From Embiotoca jacksoni (Eukaryota; Chordata; Actinopteri; Embiotocidae): a stretch of 64,000 nucleotides of DNA. The stretch spans positions 5,001-69,000 of the forward strand of contig JAKOON010000108.1 of assembly GCA_022577435.1 (NCBI GenBank). Reading direction: 5' to 3'. Position numbers and translations under genes: made by a program. Shown in pieces: positions 49,538 through 62,311 of this stretch. Within the stretch, counting starts at the first letter, position 1, and each line of letters opens with the position of its first letter. A model generated the notes under the pieces. It was not told the DNA's origin and made no database searches. It saw only the letters and a list, made by a program, of their open reading frames with translations.

Positions 49538-51295
49538 TAACCCTAACTTGGGATAATTTGGCCCCTAACCCTAACTTGGGATAATTTGGCCCCTAACCCT
49601 AACACGGGATAATTTGGCCCCTAACCCTTCTCCTAACCCTAACTTGGGATAATTTGGCCCCTAACCCTAACTTGGGATAATTTGGCCCCTAACCCTAACA
49701 CGGGATAATTTGGCCCCTAACCCTAACCCAGGGGACTTTGGCCCTAACCCTAACCTAGGGGACTTTGGCCCTAACCCTAACACGGGATAATTTGGCCCTA
49801 ACCCTAACCCAGGGGACTTTGGCCCTAACCCTAACCTAGGGGACTTTGGCCCTAACCCTAACACGAGATAATTTGGCCCCTAACCCTAACACGGGATAAT
49901 TTGGCCCCTAACCCTAACCTAGGGGACTTTGGCCCTAACCCTAACCTAGGGGACTTTGGCCCTAACCCTAACACGGGATAATTTGGCCCCTAACCCTAAC
50001 ACGGGAGAATTTGGCCCCTAACCCTAATACGGGATAATTTGGCCCCTAACCCTAGCACGGGATAACTTAATTTGACCCTAACTATAATACGGAATAATTT
50101 GGCCCCTAACCATAATACGGAATAATTTGGCCCCTAACCCTAATACGGGATATAATTTTTTAAAATAAAAATCAGATCCCTATATTTTTTTAAATAAATT
50201 TAAAAAAAATAACAGAAACAGTGGTCCATTGAATTTGAAAATATATTTGGATACCGTAACACATTGGAGAAGTTACGAGGACTAAAATGGGGAGGTACGA
50301 AAAATGGCCAACGGAATAGAAGCTCCAAAAAGCCAGGCCCCCGCGCAGAAAGGTACGGTCGACAGACAAACAGTCCATCAGGCAAAGCAGAGTCAGAGGG
50401 AAAAAGAAATCCACAGGACTAAGCCAGGGGACCCAAAAAGGGAAGGCAAAACCGAGCCGAAGGATAGAGAAAAACCCATAAGACAGAGCAAAGCCGTGGA
50501 CTGTGAAATTTCATGGGGCAAACCGCTGCGCGGGGATAACAGCCAATGGGAGGGAAGCTCCAGAAGCCACGCCCCCACACGACAGGGAGACTCCATAAAT
50601 AGGAGCAGAGGCAGAGGCCCCCCTGTCTTCATTCGGTCTGCTGACACAGAGCAAGAAGGAGCTGCTCAGCAAAGCAAAAAAACACTCGTAGACCGCGAGG
50701 GGACCACTTTTCTTTTATTTTATTTTATTTTTCTTTCGTGCCTACGCCTGATGAAGACCAAACAGGTCGAAACGTTGCGACAGGCACAGAACAAACCGGT
50801 CATATATTTTTTTTAATGACAATCTAGTCACTTTTTATTTTTATTTTTTCTTCTTATTTTTTTCATGCAGGGATCTGTCTCCTCCTGTAACAAAAAAACA
50901 AAAAAAGACAAAAAAAAAATCAGAGAGGAACTAACATTTAACAGGGACAGATGAGCCCAAATTATAAACACGGAATATGAGGGAGAGAGAGGTGTTGGGG
51001 TGGGAGTCCTGCCGGAGGATGGACCGTGCATCTACTCTCGCCCGTTTATTCGGACGGGAGGATCAGAATACTTCACCTAACCCGCCAGTGCCTCCTCCGG
51101 ATCACAGGCTCCCATCCCACCCCTACTCCCTCATTTCCATCCACGTAATCAGGACCACGTAAACTTAATATTCACCTTGATACCAAATTTGATACTTACC
51201 TGATTACTAGAATTCGAACCCAAATTTATATTATATATAACAAACCTAAAATGGATACTTACCTTAAGGCAAAACTGCCTTTTATTTATTTCTCC
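49538..51295 (+). repeat. A2 unit 5
   Basis: 1758 bp; poly-A run near 50911-50919 is one base longer than in units 1-3. Promoter boxes 50543-50601. Confidence 0.95.
50738..50787 (+). ncRNA. Hammerhead-like motif, A2 unit 5
   Basis: Type A motif; predicted cut after 50776. Confidence 0.6.
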
Positions 51296-53053
51296 TAACC
51301 CTAACTTGGGATAATTTGGCCCCTAACCCTAACTTGGGATAATTTGGCCCCTAACCCTAACACGGGATAATTTGGCCCCTAACCCTTCTCCTAACCCTAA
51401 CTTGGGATAATTTGGCCCCTAACCCTAACTTGGGATAATTTGGCCCCTAACCCTAACACGGGATAATTTGGCCCCTAACCCTAACCCAGGGGACTTTGGC
51501 CCTAACCCTAACCTAGGGGACTTTGGCCCTAACCCTAACACGGGATAATTTGGCCCTAACCCTAACCCAGGGGACTTTGGCCCTAACCCTAACCTAGGGG
51601 ACTTTGGCCCTAACCCTAACACGAGATAATTTGGCCCCTAACCCTAACACGGGATAATTTGGCCCCTAACCCTAACCTAGGGGACTTTGGCCCTAACCCT
51701 AACCTAGGGGACTTTGGCCCTAACCCTAACACGGGATAATTTGGCCCCTAACCCTAACACGGGAGAATTTGGCCCCTAACCCTAATACGGGATAATTTGG
51801 CCCCTAACCCTAGCACGGGATAACTTAATTTGACCCTAACTATAATACGGAATAATTTGGCCCCTAACCATAATACGGAATAATTTGGCCCCTAACCCTA
51901 ATACGGGATATAATTTTTTAAAATAAAAATCAGATCCCTATATTTTTTTAAATAAATTTAAAAAAAATAACAGAAACAGTGGTCCATTGAATTTGAAAAT
52001 ATATTTGGATACCGTAACACATTGGAGAAGTTACGAGGACTAAAATGGGGAGGTACGAAAAATGGCCAACGGAATAGAAGCTCCAAAAAGCCAGGCCCCC
52101 GCGCAGAAAGGTACGGTCGACAGACAAACAGTCCATCAGGCAAAGCAGAGTCAGAGGGAAAAAGAAATCCACAGGACTAAGCCAGGGGACCCAAAAAGGG
52201 AAGGCAAAACCGAGCCGAAGGATAGAGAAAAACCCATAAGACAGAGCAAAGCCGTGGACTGTGAAATTTCATGGGGCAAACCGCTGCGCGGGGATAACAG
52301 CCAATGGGAGGGAAGCTCCAGAAGCCACGCCCCCACACGACAGGGAGACTCCATAAATAGGAGCAGAGGCAGAGGCCCCCCTGTCTTCATTCGGTCTGCT
52401 GACACAGAGCAAGAAGGAGCTGCTCAGCAAAGCAAAAAAACACTCGTAGACCGCGAGGGGACCACTTTTCTTTTATTTTATTTTATTTTTCTTTCGTGCC
52501 TACGCCTGATGAAGACCAAACAGGTCGAAACGTTGCGACAGGCACAGAACAAACCGGTCATATATTTTTTTTAATGACAATCTAGTCACTTTTTATTTTT
52601 ATTTTTTCTTCTTATTTTTTTCATGCAGGGATCTGTCTCCTCCTGTAACAAAAAAACAAAAAAAGACAAAAAAAAAATCAGAGAGGAACTAACATTTAAC
52701 AGGGACAGATGAGCCCAAATTATAAACACGGAATATGAGGGAGAGAGAGGTGTTGGGGTGGGAGTCCTGCCGGAGGATGGACCGTGCATCTACTCTCGCC
52801 CGTTTATTCGGACGGGAGGATCAGAATACTTCACCTAACCCGCCAGTGCCTCCTCCGGATCACAGGCTCCCATCCCACCCCTACTCCCTCATTTCCATCC
52901 ACGTAATCAGGACCACGTAAACTTAATATTCACCTTGATACCAAATTTGATACTTACCTGATTACTAGAATTCGAACCCAAATTTATATTATATATAACA
53001 AACCTAAAATGGATACTTACCTTAAGGCAAAACTGCCTTTTATTTATTTCTCC
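51296..53053 (+). repeat. A2 unit 6
   Basis: 1758 bp, as unit 5. Promoter boxes 52301-52359. Confidence 0.95.
52496..52545 (+). ncRNA. Hammerhead-like motif, A2 unit 6
   Basis: Type A motif; predicted cut after 52534. Confidence 0.6.
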
Positions 53054-54811
53054 TAACCCTAACTTGGGATAATTTGGCCCCTAACCCTAACTTGGGATAA
53101 TTTGGCCCCTAACCCTAACACGGGATAATTTGGCCCCTAACCCTTCTCCTAACCCTAACTTGGGATAATTTGGCCCCTAACCCTAACTTGGGATAATTTG
53201 GCCCCTAACCCTAACACGGGATAATTTGGCCCCTAACCCTAACCCAGGGGACTTTGGCCCTAACCCTAACCTAGGGGACTTTGGCCCTAACCCTAACACG
53301 GGATAATTTGGCCCTAACCCTAACCCAGGGGACTTTGGCCCTAACCCTAACCTAGGGGACTTTGGCCCTAACCCTAACACGAGATAATTTGGCCCCTAAC
53401 CCTAACACGGGATAATTTGGCCCCTAACCCTAACCTAGGGGACTTTGGCCCTAACCCTAACCTAGGGGACTTTGGCCCTAACCCTAACACGGGATAATTT
53501 GGCCCCTAACCCTAACACGGGAGAATTTGGCCCCTAACCCTAATACGGGATAATTTGGCCCCTAACCCTAGCACGGGATAACTTAATTTGACCCTAACTA
53601 TAATACGGAATAATTTGGCCCCTAACCATAATACGGAATAATTTGGCCCCTAACCCTAATACGGGATATAATTTTTTAAAATAAAAATCAGATCCCTATA
53701 TTTTTTTAAATAAATTTAAAAAAAATAACAGAAACAGTGGTCCATTGAATTTGAAAATATATTTGGATACCGTAACACATTGGAGAAGTTACGAGGACTA
53801 AAATGGGGAGGTACGAAAAATGGCCAACGGAATAGAAGCTCCAAAAAGCCAGGCCCCCGCGCAGAAAGGTACGGTCGACAGACAAACAGTCCATCAGGCA
53901 AAGCAGAGTCAGAGGGAAAAAGAAATCCACAGGACTAAGCCAGGGGACCCAAAAAGGGAAGGCAAAACCGAGCCGAAGGATAGAGAAAAACCCATAAGAC
54001 AGAGCAAAGCCGTGGACTGTGAAATTTCATGGGGCAAACCGCTGCGCGGGGATAACAGCCAATGGGAGGGAAGCTCCAGAAGCCACGCCCCCACACGACA
54101 GGGAGACTCCATAAATAGGAGCAGAGGCAGAGGCCCCCCTGTCTTCATTCGGTCTGCTGACACAGAGCAAGAAGGAGCTGCTCAGCAAAGCAAAAAAACA
54201 CTCGTAGACCGCGAGGGGACCACTTTTCTTTTATTTTATTTTATTTTTCTTTCGTGCCTACGCCTGATGAAGACCAAACAGGTCGAAACGTTGCGACAGG
54301 CACAGAACAAACCGGTCATATATTTTTTTTAATGACAATCTAGTCACTTTTTATTTTTATTTTTTCTTCTTATTTTTTTCATGCAGGGATCTGTCTCCTC
54401 CTGTAACAAAAAAACAAAAAAAGACAAAAAAAAAATCAGAGAGGAACTAACATTTAACAGGGACAGATGAGCCCAAATTATAAACACGGAATATGAGGGA
54501 GAGAGAGGTGTTGGGGTGGGAGTCCTGCCGGAGGATGGACCGTGCATCTACTCTCGCCCGTTTATTCGGACGGGAGGATCAGAATACTTCACCTAACCCG
54601 CCAGTGCCTCCTCCGGATCACAGGCTCCCATCCCACCCCTACTCCCTCATTTCCATCCACGTAATCAGGACCACGTAAACTTAATATTCACCTTGATACC
54701 AAATTTGATACTTACCTGATTACTAGAATTCGAACCCAAATTTATATTATATATAACAAACCTAAAATGGATACTTACCTTAAGGCAAAACTGCCTTTTA
54801 TTTATTTCTCC
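53054..54811 (+). repeat. A2 unit 7
   Basis: 1758 bp, as unit 5. Promoter boxes 54059-54117. Confidence 0.95.
54254..54303 (+). ncRNA. Hammerhead-like motif, A2 unit 7
   Basis: Type A motif; predicted cut after 54292. Confidence 0.6.
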
Positions 54812-56568
54812 TAACCCTAACTTGGGATAATTTGGCCCCTAACCCTAACTTGGGATAATTTGGCCCCTAACCCTAACACGGGATAATTTGGCCCCTAACC
54901 CTTCTCCTAACCCTAACTTGGGATAATTTGGCCCCTAACCCTAACTTGGGATAATTTGGCCCCTAACCCTAACACGGGATAATTTGGCCCCTAACCCTAA
55001 CCCAGGGGACTTTGGCCCTAACCCTAACCTAGGGGACTTTGGCCCTAACCCTAACACGGGATAATTTGGCCCTAACCCTAACCCAGGGGACTTTGGCCCT
55101 AACCCTAACCTAGGGGACTTTGGCCCTAACCCTAACACGAGATAATTTGGCCCCTAACCCTAACACGGGATAATTTGGCCCCTAACCCTAACCTAGGGGA
55201 CTTTGGCCCTAACCCTAACCTAGGGGACTTTGGCCCTAACCCTAACACGGGATAATTTGGCCCCTAACCCTAACACGGGAGAATTTGGCCCCTAACCCTA
55301 ATACGGGATAATTTGGCCCCTAACCCTAGCACGGGATAACTTAATTTGACCCTAACTATAATACGGAATAATTTGGCCCCTAACCATAATACGGAATAAT
55401 TTGGCCCCTAACCCTAATACGGGATATAATTTTTTAAAATAAAAATCAGATCCCTATATTTTTTTAAATAAATTTAAAAAAAATAACAGAAACAGTGGTC
55501 CATTGAATTTGAAAATATATTTGGATACCGTAACACATTGGAGAAGTTACGAGGACTAAAATGGGGAGGTACGAAAAATGGCCAACGGAATAGAAGCTCC
55601 AAAAAGCCAGGCCCCCGCGCAGAAAGGTACGGTCGACAGACAAACAGTCCATCAGGCAAAGCAGAGTCAGAGGGAAAAAGAAATCCACAGGACTAAGCCG
55701 GGGGACCCAAAAAGGGAAGGCAAAACCGATCCGAAGGATAGAGAAAAACCCATAAGACAGAGCAAAGCCGTGGACTGTGACATTTCATGGGGCAAACCGC
55801 TGCGCGGGGATAACAGCCAATGGGAGGGAAGCTCCGGAAGCCACGCCCCCACACGACAGGGAGACTCCATAAATAGGAGCAGAGGCAGAGGCCCCCCTGT
55901 CTTCATTCGGTCTGCTGACACAGAGCAAGAAGGAGCTGCTCAGCAAAGCAAAAAAAACACTCGTAGACCGCGAGGGGACCACTTTTCTTTTATTTTATTT
56001 TATTTTTCTTTCGTGCCTACGCCTGATGAAGACCAAACAGGTCGAAACGTTGCGACAGGCACAGAACAAACCGGTCATATATTTTTTTTAATGACAATCT
56101 AGTCACTTTTTATTTTTATTTTTTCTTCTTATTTTTTTCATGCAGGGATCTGTCTCCTCCTGTAATAAAAAAACAAAAAAAGACAAAAAAAATCAGAGAG
56201 GAACTAACATTTAACAGGGACAGATGAGCCCAAATTATAAACACGGAATATGAGGGAGAGAGAGGTGTTGGGGTGGGAGTCCTGCCGGAGGATGGACCGT
56301 GCATTTACTCTCGCCCGTTTATTCGGACGGGAGGATCAGAATACTTCACCTAACCCGCCAGTGCCTCCTCCGGATCACAGGCTCCCATCCCGCCCCTACT
56401 CCCTCATTTCCATCCACGTAATCAGGACCACGTAAAATTAATATTCACCTTGATACCAAATTTGATACTTACCTGATTACTAGAATTCGAACCCAAATTT
56501 ATATTATATATAACAAACCTAAAATGGATACTTACCTTAAGGCAAAACTGCCTTTTATTTATTTCTCC
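54812..56568 (+). repeat. A2/A3 chimeric unit
   Basis: The telomere-like array is of A2 type (CACGAGATAAT at about 55136-55146), whereas the body from about 55700 on is A3 type (AAGCCGGGGGACC, CTCCGGAAGCC). The family switch thus falls between about 55430 and 55700. Promoter boxes 55817-55875. Confidence 0.85.
56013..56062 (+). ncRNA. Hammerhead-like motif, A2/A3 unit
   Basis: Type A motif; predicted cut after 56051. Confidence 0.6.
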
Positions 56569-58506
56569 TAACCCTAACTTGGGATAATTTGGCCCCTAAC
56601 CCTAACTTGGGATAATTTGGCCCCTAACCCTAACACGGGATAATTTGGCCCCTAACCCTTCTCCTAACCCTAACTTGGGATAATTTGGCCCCTAACCCTA
56701 ACTTGGGATAATTTGGCCCCTAACCCTAACTTGGGATAATTTGGCCCCTAACCCTAACACGGGATAATTTGGCCCCTAACCCTTCTCCTAACCCTAACTT
56801 GGGATAATTTGGCCCCTAAACCTAACTTGGGATAATTTGGCCCCTAACCCTAACACGGGATAATTTGGCCCCTAACCCTAACCCAGGGGACTTTGGCCCT
56901 AACCCTAACCTAGGGGACTTTGGCCCTAACCCTAACACGGGATAATTTGGCCCCTAACCCTAACACGGGATAATTTGGCCCTAACCCTAACCCAGGGGAC
57001 TTTGGCCCTAACCCTAACCTAGGGGACTTTGGCCCTAACCCTAACACGGGATAATTTGGCCCCTAACCCTAACACGGGATAATTTGGCCCCTAACCCTAA
57101 CACGGGATAATTTGGCCCCTAACCCTAACCTAGGGGACTTTGGCCCTAACCCTAACCTAGGGGACTTTGGCCCTAACCCTAACACGGGATAATTTGGCCC
57201 CTAACCCTAACACGGGAGAATTTGGCCCCTAACCCTAATACGGGATAATTTGGCCCCTAACCCTAGCACGGGATAATTTAATTTGACCCTAACCATAATA
57301 CGGAATAATTTGGCCCCTAACCATAATACGGAATAATTTGGCCCCTAACCCTAATACGGGATATAATTTTTTAAAATAAAAATCAGATCCCTATATTTTT
57401 TTAAATAAATTTAAAAAAAATAACAGAAACAGTGGTCCATTGAATTTGAAAATATATTTGGATACCGTAACACATTGGAGAAGTTACGAGGACTAAAATG
57501 GGGAGGTACGAAAAATGGCCAACGGAATAGAAGCTCCAAAAAGCCAGGCCCCCGCGCAGAAAGGTACGGTCGACAGACAAACAGTCCATCAGGCAAAGCA
57601 GAGTCAGAGGGAAAAAGAAATCCACAGGACTAAGCCGGGGGACCCAAAAAGGGAAGGCAAAACCGATCCGAAGGATAGAGAAAAACCCATAAGACAGAGC
57701 AAAGCCGTGGACTGTGACATTTCATGGGGCAAACCGCTGCGCGGGGATAACAGCCAATGGGAGGGAAGCTCCGGAAGCCACGCCCCCACACGACAGGGAG
57801 ACTCCATAAATAGGAGCAGAGGCAGAGGCCCCCCTGTCTTCATTCGGTCTGCTGACACAGAGCAAGAAGGAGCTGCTCAGCAAAGCAAAAAAAAACACTC
57901 GTAGACCGCGAGGGGACCACTTTTCTTTTATTTTATTTTATTTTTCTTTCGTGCCTACGCCTGATGAAGACCAAACAGGTCGAAACGTTGCGACAGGCAC
58001 AGAACAAACCGGTCATATATTTTTTTTAATGACAATCTAGTCACTTTTTATTTTTATTTTTTCTTCTTATTTTTTTCATGCAGGGATCTGTCTCCTCCTG
58101 TAATAAAAAAACAAAAAAAGACAAAAAAAATCAGAGAGGAACTAACATTTAACAGGGACAGATGAGCCCAAATTATAAACACGGAATATGAGGGAGAGAG
58201 AGGTGTTGGGGTGGGAGTCCTGCCGGAGGATGGACCGTGCATTTACTCTCGCCCGTTTATTCGGACGGGAGGATCAGAATACTTCACCTAACCCGCCAGT
58301 GCCTCCTCCGGATCACAGGCTCCCATCCCGCCCCTACTCCCTCATTTCCATCCACGTAATCAGGACCACGTAAAATTAATATTCACCTTGATACCAAATT
58401 TGATACTTACCTGATTACTAGAATTCGAACCCAAATTTATATTATATATAACAAACCTAAAATGGATACTTACCTTAAGGCAAAACTGCCTTTTATTTAT
58501 TTCTCC
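56569..58506 (+). repeat. A3 unit, 1938 bp
   Basis: The array is enlarged by about 180 bp; the CCCTTCTCCTAACCC marker occurs twice (about 56656 and 56779), which shows an internal duplication. The A run before the T-rich tract has 9 A, as in the unit at 60444. Promoter boxes 57754-57812. Confidence 0.95.
57951..58000 (+). ncRNA. Hammerhead-like motif, A3 unit (56569-58506)
   Basis: Type A motif; predicted cut after 57989. Confidence 0.6.
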
Positions 58507-60443
58507 TAACCCTAACTTGGGATAATTTGGCCCCTAACCCTAACTTGGGATAATTTGGCCCCTAACCCTAACACGGGATAATTTGGCCCCTAACCCTTCT
58601 CCTAACCCTAACTTGGGATAATTTGGCCCCTAACCCTAACTTGGGATAATTTGGCCCCTAACCCTAACTTGGGATAATTTGGCCCCTAACCCTAACACGG
58701 GATAATTTGGCCCCTAACCCTTCTCCTAACCCTAACTTGGGATAATTTGGCCCCTAAACCTAACTTGGGATAATTTGGCCCCTAACCCTAACACGGGATA
58801 ATTTGGCCCCTAACCCTAACCCAGGGGACTTTGGCCCTAACCCTAACCTAGGGGACTTTGGCCCTAACCCTAACACGGGATAATTTGGCCCCTAACCCTA
58901 ACACGGGATAATTTGGCCCTAACCCTAACCCAGGGGACTTTGGCCCTAACCCTAACCTAGGGGACTTTGGCCCTAACCCTAACACGGGATAATTTGGCCC
59001 CTAACCCTAACACGGGATAATTTGGCCCCTAACCCTAACACGGGATAATTTGGCCCCTAACCCTAACCTAGGGGACTTTGGCCCTAACCCTAACCTAGGG
59101 GACTTTGGCCCTAACCCTAACACGGGATAATTTGGCCCCTAACCCTAACACGGGAGAATTTGGCCCCTAACCCTAATACGGGATAATTTGGCCCCTAACC
59201 CTAGCACGGGATAATTTAATTTGACCCTAACCATAATACGGAATAATTTGGCCCCTAACCATAATACGGAATAATTTGGCCCCTAACCCTAATACGGGAT
59301 ATAATTTTTTAAAATAAAAATCAGATCCCTATATTTTTTTAAATAAATTTAAAAAAAATAACAGAAACAGTGGTCCATTGAATTTGAAAATATATTTGGA
59401 TACCGTAACACATTGGAGAAGTTACGAGGACTAAAATGGGGAGGTACGAAAAATGGCCAACGGAATAGAAGCTCCAAAAAGCCAGGCCCCCGCGCAGAAA
59501 GGTACGGTCGACAGACAAACAGTCCATCAGGCAAAGCAGAGTCAGAGGGAAAAAGAAATCCACAGGACTAAGCCGGGGGACCCAAAAAGGGAAGGCAAAA
59601 CCGATCCGAAGGATAGAGAAAAACCCATAAGACAGAGCAAAGCCGTGGACTGTGACATTTCATGGGGCAAACCGCTGCGCGGGGATAACAGCCAATGGGA
59701 GGGAAGCTCCGGAAGCCACGCCCCCACACGACAGGGAGACTCCATAAATAGGAGCAGAGGCAGAGGCCCCCCTGTCTTCATTCGGTCTGCTGACACAGAG
59801 CAAGAAGGAGCTGCTCAGCAAAGCAAAAAAAACACTCGTAGACCGCGAGGGGACCACTTTTCTTTTATTTTATTTTATTTTTCTTTCGTGCCTACGCCTG
59901 ATGAAGACCAAACAGGTCGAAACGTTGCGACAGGCACAGAACAAACCGGTCATATATTTTTTTTAATGACAATCTAGTCACTTTTTATTTTTATTTTTTC
60001 TTCTTATTTTTTTCATGCAGGGATCTGTCTCCTCCTGTAATAAAAAAACAAAAAAAGACAAAAAAAATCAGAGAGGAACTAACATTTAACAGGGACAGAT
60101 GAGCCCAAATTATAAACACGGAATATGAGGGAGAGAGAGGTGTTGGGGTGGGAGTCCTGCCGGAGGATGGACCGTGCATTTACTCTCGCCCGTTTATTCG
60201 GACGGGAGGATCAGAATACTTCACCTAACCCGCCAGTGCCTCCTCCGGATCACAGGCTCCCATCCCGCCCCTACTCCCTCATTTCCATCCACGTAATCAG
60301 GACCACGTAAAATTAATATTCACCTTGATACCAAATTTGATACTTACCTGATTACTAGAATTCGAACCCAAATTTATATTATATATAACAAACCTAAAAT
60401 GGATACTTACCTTAAGGCAAAACTGCCTTTTATTTATTTCTCC
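58507..60443 (+). repeat. A3 unit, 1937 bp
   Basis: Same enlarged array. The A run has 8 A, as in the unit at 54812, giving a two-unit alternation. Promoter boxes 59692-59750. Confidence 0.95.
59888..59937 (+). ncRNA. Hammerhead-like motif, A3 unit (58507-60443)
   Basis: Type A motif; predicted cut after 59926. Confidence 0.6.
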
Positions 60444-62160
60444 TAACCCTAACTTGGGATAATTTGGCCCCTAACCCTAACTTGGGATAATTTGGCCCCT
60501 AACCCTAACACGGGATAATTTGGCCCCTAACCCTTCTCCTAACCCTAACTTGGGATAATTTGGCCCCTAACCCTAACTTGGGATAATTTGGCCCCTAACC
60601 CTAACTTGGGATAATTTGGCCCCTAACCCTAACACGGGATAATTTGGCCCCTAACCCTTCTCCTAACCCTAACTTGGGATAATTTGGCCCCTAAACCTAA
60701 CTTGGGATAATTTGGCCCCTAACCCTAACACGGGATAATTTGGCCCCTAACCCTAACCCAGGGGACTTTGGCCCTAACCCTAACCTAGGGGACTTTGGCC
60801 CTAACCCTAACACGGGATAATTTGGCCCCTAACCCTAACACGGGATAATTTGGCCCTAACCCTAACCCAGGGGACTTTGGCCCTAACCCTAACCTAGGGG
60901 ACTTTGGCCCTAACCCTAACACGGGATAATTTGGCCCCTAACCCTAACACGGGATAATTTGGCCCCTAACCCTAACACGGGATAATTTGGCCCCTAACCC
61001 TAACCTAGGGGACTTTGGCCCTAACCCTAACCTAGGGGACTTTGGCCCTAACCCTAACACGGGATAATTTGGCCCCTAACCCTAACACGGGAGAATTTGG
61101 CCCCTAACCCTAATACGGGATAATTTGGCCCCTAACCCTAGCACGGGATAATTTAATTTGACCCTAACCATAATACGGAATAATTTGGCCCCTAACCATA
61201 ATACGGAATAATTTGGCCCCTAACCCTAATACGGGATATAATTTTTTAAAATAAAAATCAGATCCCTATATTTTTTTAAATAAATTTAAAAAAAATAACA
61301 GAAACAGTGGTCCATTGAATTTGAAAATATATTTGGATACCGTAACACATTGGAGAAGTTACGAGGACTAAAATGGGGAGGTACGAAAAATGGCCAACGG
61401 AATAGAAGCTCCAAAAAGCCAGGCCCCCGCGCAGAAAGGTACGGTCGACAGACAAACAGTCCATCAGGCAAAGCAGAGTCAGAGGGAAAAAGAAATCCAC
61501 AGGACTAAGCCGGGGGACCCAAAAAGGGAAGGCAAAACCGATCCGAAGGATAGAGAAAAACCCATAAGACAGAGCAAAGCCGTGGACTGTGACATTTCAT
61601 GGGGCAAACCGCTGCGCGGGGATAACAGCCAATGGGAGGGAAGCTCCGGAAGCCACGCCCCCACACGACAGGGAGACTCCATAAATAGGAGCAGAGGCAG
61701 AGGCCCCCCTGTCTTCATTCGGTCTGCTGACACAGAGCAAGAAGGAGCTGCTCAGCAAAGCAAAAAAAAACACTCGTAGACCGCGAGGGGACCACTTTTC
61801 TTTTATTTTATTTTATTTTTCTTTCGTGCCTACGCCTGATGAAGACCAAACAGGTCGAAACGTTGCGACAGGCACAGAACAAACCGGTCATATATTTTTT
61901 TTAATGACAATCTAGTCACTTTTTATTTTTATTTTTTCTTCTTATTTTTTTCATGCAGGGATCTGTCTCCTCCTGTAATAAAAAAACAAAAAAAGACAAA
62001 AAAAATCAGAGAGGAACTAACATTTAACAGGGACAGATGAGCCCAAATTATAAACACGGAATATGAGGGAGAGAGAGGTGTTGGGGTGGGAGTCCTGCCG
62101 GAGGATGGACCGTGCATTTACTCTCGCCCGTTTATTCGGACGGGAGGATCAGAATACTTC
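60444..62160 (+). repeat. A3 unit, ending at a telomeric junction
   Basis: Complete through the conserved tail, cut at ATACTTC directly before perfect telomere repeats, at nearly the same base as A1 unit 22. It lacks the unit-specific 3' segment. Promoter boxes 61629-61687. Confidence 0.95.
61826..61875 (+). ncRNA. Hammerhead-like motif, last A3 unit
   Basis: Type A motif; predicted cut after 61864. Confidence 0.6.
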
Positions 62161-62162
62161 CC

Positions 62163-62228
<66 letters not shown>

Positions 62229-62238
62229 CCCTAACCCT
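62161..62238 (+). repeat. Telomeric run with CCCTAAA variants, junction J5
   Basis: About 78 bp of CCCTAA repeats with two CCCTAAA variants, the longest telomeric stretch in the window. It separates the element arrays from the satellite on the right, so it may be the remnant of a former chromosome end onto which the A3 element was added. Confidence 0.97.
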
Positions 62239-62311
62239 TCCGGAGGAGTCCGCTTTTTAATTTAACAACGCCTCGCTGCCAAAAATCTTCCAGAGGAGTC
62301 CGTTTCCATAA
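62239..62311. other. Transition sequence before the satellite
   Basis: Short unique stretch with a direct repeat of TTCC(G/A)GAGGAGTCCG at about 62238-62252 and 62289-62303. Nothing coding is seen. Confidence 0.5.

Larger units (their letters stand above)
42738..62160 (+). repeat. Subtelomeric tandem array, families A2 and A3 (11 units)
   Basis: Seven A2 units of about 1757 bp, then four units with A3 bodies. Compared with A1, A2 has fixed changes (for example GAGCCGAAGG and GTGAAATTT in the upstream region, a shortened TCATATATTTTTTTTAATG stretch after the hammerhead, and CACGAGATAAT in the array). A3 carries A1-like bases in the upstream region, its own CCGGAAGCC, and the A2-like stretch after the hammerhead. 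The array begins abruptly within a telomere-like array and ends at a telomeric run. Confidence 0.97.
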
